Position numbers and translations under genes: made by a program
The notes under the pieces: generated by a model
Told to the model about the DNA's origin: nothing
Database searches by the model: none
The model's input: the letters and a program-made list of their open reading frames with translations, nothing else
Assembly: GCA_963846855.1 (NCBI GenBank)
Contig: CAWJXK010000007.1
Location: 186,001-250,000 of the forward strand
Origin: CAIWHR01 sp963846855
GTDB taxonomy: Bacteria > Pseudomonadota > Gammaproteobacteria > Burkholderiales > Casimicrobiaceae
Reading direction: 5' to 3'
DNA length: 64,000 bases
Shown: in pieces, positions 62,194 through 64,000 of the stretch
Position numbering within the stretch: the first letter of the stretch is position 1
Layout of the letters: every line of letters starts with the position of its first letter

Positions 62194-63537
62194 ATGCGCT
62201 GCTTCATCGGCATCGACCTCGGCTCGACCACCACGAAGGCGGTGGTCATCGACGAGCACCAGAACATCCTGGGGCGCGGCATCACCAACTCGCGCTCGAA
62301 CTACGACACCGCCGCGGCGATCGCGAAGCAGGAAGCGCTTCTCAACGGGCGCTTCTACCTGTTTCGGCAGGCGCTCTCGAGCACCGGCGCGCTGAACGGT
62401 GCGCTCGACGGATTCCTCGGGCAGCTCGAGCGCGACTTCCGCTCCGAGCAGTATCTCGAGCAGCTCGCCGACCTCGAAAGCACGTGCCAGCGCAATCTTG
62501 GCACCGCGAAGTTCGGCGACAGCACCAAGGCCGTCGGCGAAGCGCTTGTCGAAGTGTTCAGGCGGCTCGCCGTCGAGGCGCCGACGCTGTTCGCGCCGGG
62601 CGCGAAGCGCAAGTCCGACTTCTTCCGCGACATCGCCGGCGCCCAATATCTCGCTGCCGGTGAAGCGGTCGCGAAGGAATCCGGCATTCGATACGACTTC
62701 CTCCTCAACGTGTTCGACCGCTCGATCATCGAGGTGGAGAACCGCGTCTACAGCGATTCGATCCGGCGCCACCTGCTGGCTGCACTCGAGCGCACGTTCA
62801 TCGCGCTTCCCGACACGGCGGGCCGCCGGCAGCAGGTCGAGGCGCCGATCAAGGGCATTCTCGATCTGGAAATGGAGGAAACCTACGTCGTTGGCACCGG
62901 CTACGGCCGCGCGCGGCTGCCGTTCTCCAAGGAGCACGTGCGCTCCGAGATCCTCTGCCACGGCCTCGGCGCGCACATGATGCACCCGGGCACGGCGACC
63001 GTGCTCGACATCGGGGGACAGGACACCAAGGCGATCCAGGTCGACCCGAACGGCATTGTCGAGAGCTTCCAGATGAACGATCGCTGCGCGGCAGGCTGCG
63101 GACGCTACCTCGGCTACATCGCCGACGAGATGAACATGGGCCTGCACGAGCTGGGTCCCATGGCGATGAAGTCGACCAAGACGATCCGCATCAACTCGAC
63201 CTGCACCGTGTTCGCCGGCGCGGAGCTGCGCGACCGGCTGTCACTCGGCGACAAGCGCGAGGACATCATGGCGGGACTGCACCGCGCGATCATCCTGCGC
63301 GCGATGTCGATCCTCGCGCGCTCGGGCGGCATCCGCAACGAGTTCACGTTCACCGGCGGCGTCGCGAAGAATGAGGCCGCGGTCAAGGCGCTGAGGGACC
63401 TCGTGCGGGAAAACTACGGCGACATTGCGCTCAACATCAATCCCGACTCGATCTTCACCGGCGCGCTCGGCGGCGCGACGTTCGCCTGGCGCGCGGTGAT
63501 GGAAGAGGGAAAGACTGCCGAAGCACGTGCGGCGTGA
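62194..63537 (+). CDS. bcrA: Benzoyl-CoA reductase ATPase subunit A
   Basis: This encodes 447 residues. BcrA is one of the two ASKHA-type ATPase subunits that hold the bridging [4Fe-4S] cluster and drive electrons to BcrBC at the cost of ATP. GIDLGSTTTKAVVIDE (phosphate 1), VLDIGGQDTKAIQVD (phosphate 2/adenosine), the Cys in DRCAAGCGRYL and NSTCTVFAGAEL, and FTGGVAKNEAAVKAL are visible. AGAGGAA stands before the ATG. The N-terminal insert (about residues 50-240) is typical of BcrA, which is longer than BcrD. Confidence 0.95.
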   Translation: MRCFIGIDLGSTTTKAVVIDEHQNILGRGITNSRSNYDTAAAIAKQEALLNGRFYLFRQALSSTGALNGALDGFLGQLERDFRSEQYLEQLADLESTCQRNLGTAKFGDSTKAVGEALVEVFRRLAVEAPTLFAPGAKRKSDFFRDIAGAQYLAAGEAVAKESGIRYDFLLNVFDRSIIEVENRVYSDSIRRHLLAALERTFIALPDTAGRRQQVEAPIKGILDLEMEETYVVGTGYGRARLPFSKEHVRSEILCHGLGAHMMHPGTATVLDIGGQDTKAIQVDPNGIVESFQMNDRCAAGCGRYLGYIADEMNMGLHELGPMAMKSTKTIRINSTCTVFAGAELRDRLSLGDKREDIMAGLHRAIILRAMSILARSGGIRNEFTFTGGVAKNEAAVKALRDLVRENYGDIALNINPDSIFTGALGGATFAWRAVMEEGKTAEARAA

Positions 63538-63547
63538 GGACGACACC

Positions 63548-64000
63548 ATGACGATCACCATTGGCATCGACATCGGCTCCGGCGCGGTCAAGTCGGCGCT
63601 GTTCCGGACTGACGGCGGCAAGCAGGAGTGGCTTGCGAAGCGCTGCGAGCGGATCCGCCGCCGCGACCCGATGACGCTCGCGCAGGAAGGCTACGACGGC
63701 GTGCTGCAGGACGCTGGGCTGAAGCCTTCCGACGTCGACTACATCGCCACCACCGGCGAAGGCGAGAACGTCAAGTTCGCGACCGGCCACTTCTACTCGA
63801 TGACCACGCACGCGCGGGGCGGCGTGTTCCTGCATCCGGGCGCGAATGCCGTGGTCGACATCGGCGCGCTCAACGGCCGCGCGATCTACGTCGACGAGCG
63901 CGGCAAGGTGCTGTCCTACAAGATGACGAGCCAGTGCGCGTCCGGGTCCGGCCAGTTCCTCGAGAACATCGCGCGCTATCTCGGGGTCGCGATCGAGGAA
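63548..64000 (+). CDS. bcrD: Benzoyl-CoA reductase ATPase subunit D, 3' end outside window
   Basis: The first 151 codons are present. MTITIGIDIGSGAVKSALFRTDGG carries the ASKHA phosphate loop, AVVDIGALNGRAIYVDERG the second, and SQCASGSGQFLENIARYLG the cluster-binding Cys region. It starts 10 bases after bcrA. The rest, and the ferredoxin gene usually nearby, are beyond the right edge. Confidence 0.95.
   Translation, partial: MTITIGIDIGSGAVKSALFRTDGGKQEWLAKRCERIRRRDPMTLAQEGYDGVLQDAGLKPSDVDYIATTGEGENVKFATGHFYSMTTHARGGVFLHPGANAVVDIGALNGRAIYVDERGKVLSYKMTSQCASGSGQFLENIARYLGVAIEE

Overview
The window is high-GC DNA from a betaproteobacterium, probably related to the Rhodocyclales/Burkholderiales aromatic degraders (Thauera, Aromatoleum and similar). 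The evidence is gene order: pilB-pilC-pilD-coaE-zapD, rpsP-rimM-trmD-rplS, rsmI next to an lpoA-like/yraN/diaA/dolP set, and Thauera-type benzoyl-CoA reductase genes. The genus cannot be fixed from the sequence alone.

Region 1 (1-26.1 kb) is mostly housekeeping: the end of a ThiE-like gene, yacG, type IV pilus assembly genes, coaE, zapD, a CNNM/CorC transporter, a CcsA-like protein, ffh, the rpsP operon, a J-like/RDD/TPR membrane protein, rfaE2, the dolP-diaA-yraN-lpoA set, rsmI and hemN. About 5.9 kb of accessory DNA (651-6547) separates zapD from yacG. It holds a frameshifted TPR-GT41 glycosyltransferase, small cassette-like genes with attC-like sites (no integrase seen), and a secreted protein with a duplicated uncharacterised module.

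Region 2 (26.1-44.1 kb) is an aerobic hybrid benzoate locus. On the minus strand boxC, boxB and boxA are followed by two hemerythrin-like genes and a double-thioredoxin gene. A BoxR/BzdR-type regulator (XRE plus shikimate-kinase-like domain) faces a DUF4863 gene, benzoate-CoA ligase and a five-gene branched-chain-amino-acid-type ABC transporter. The regulator's divergent promoter region carries four copies of a TGCWTGRY-like motif. The transporter genes are separated by repeats: palindromic elements, an inverted repeat around livG, and an 87-bp tandem repeat.

Region 3 (44.1-51.9 kb) holds a secreted Asp-box propeller protein with the same duplicated module as in region 1, an adenylate cyclase-TPR protein, an OsmC-like protein and a sulfatase.

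Region 4 (52-64 kb) is the anaerobic branch: had-oah-dch-bcrC-bcrB-bcrA-bcrD (bcrD runs off the end), divergent from korA-korB-ferritin-SDR. The shared promoter region has a perfect FNR-type site and a 24-bp palindrome. The logic is coherent: benzoate is taken up and activated to benzoyl-CoA, then routed to BoxABC with oxygen or to BcrCBAD without it, with KorAB plausibly supplying reduced ferredoxin. Four genes, including bcrB, carry single-base frameshifts; the number suggests consensus errors as much as real mutations.
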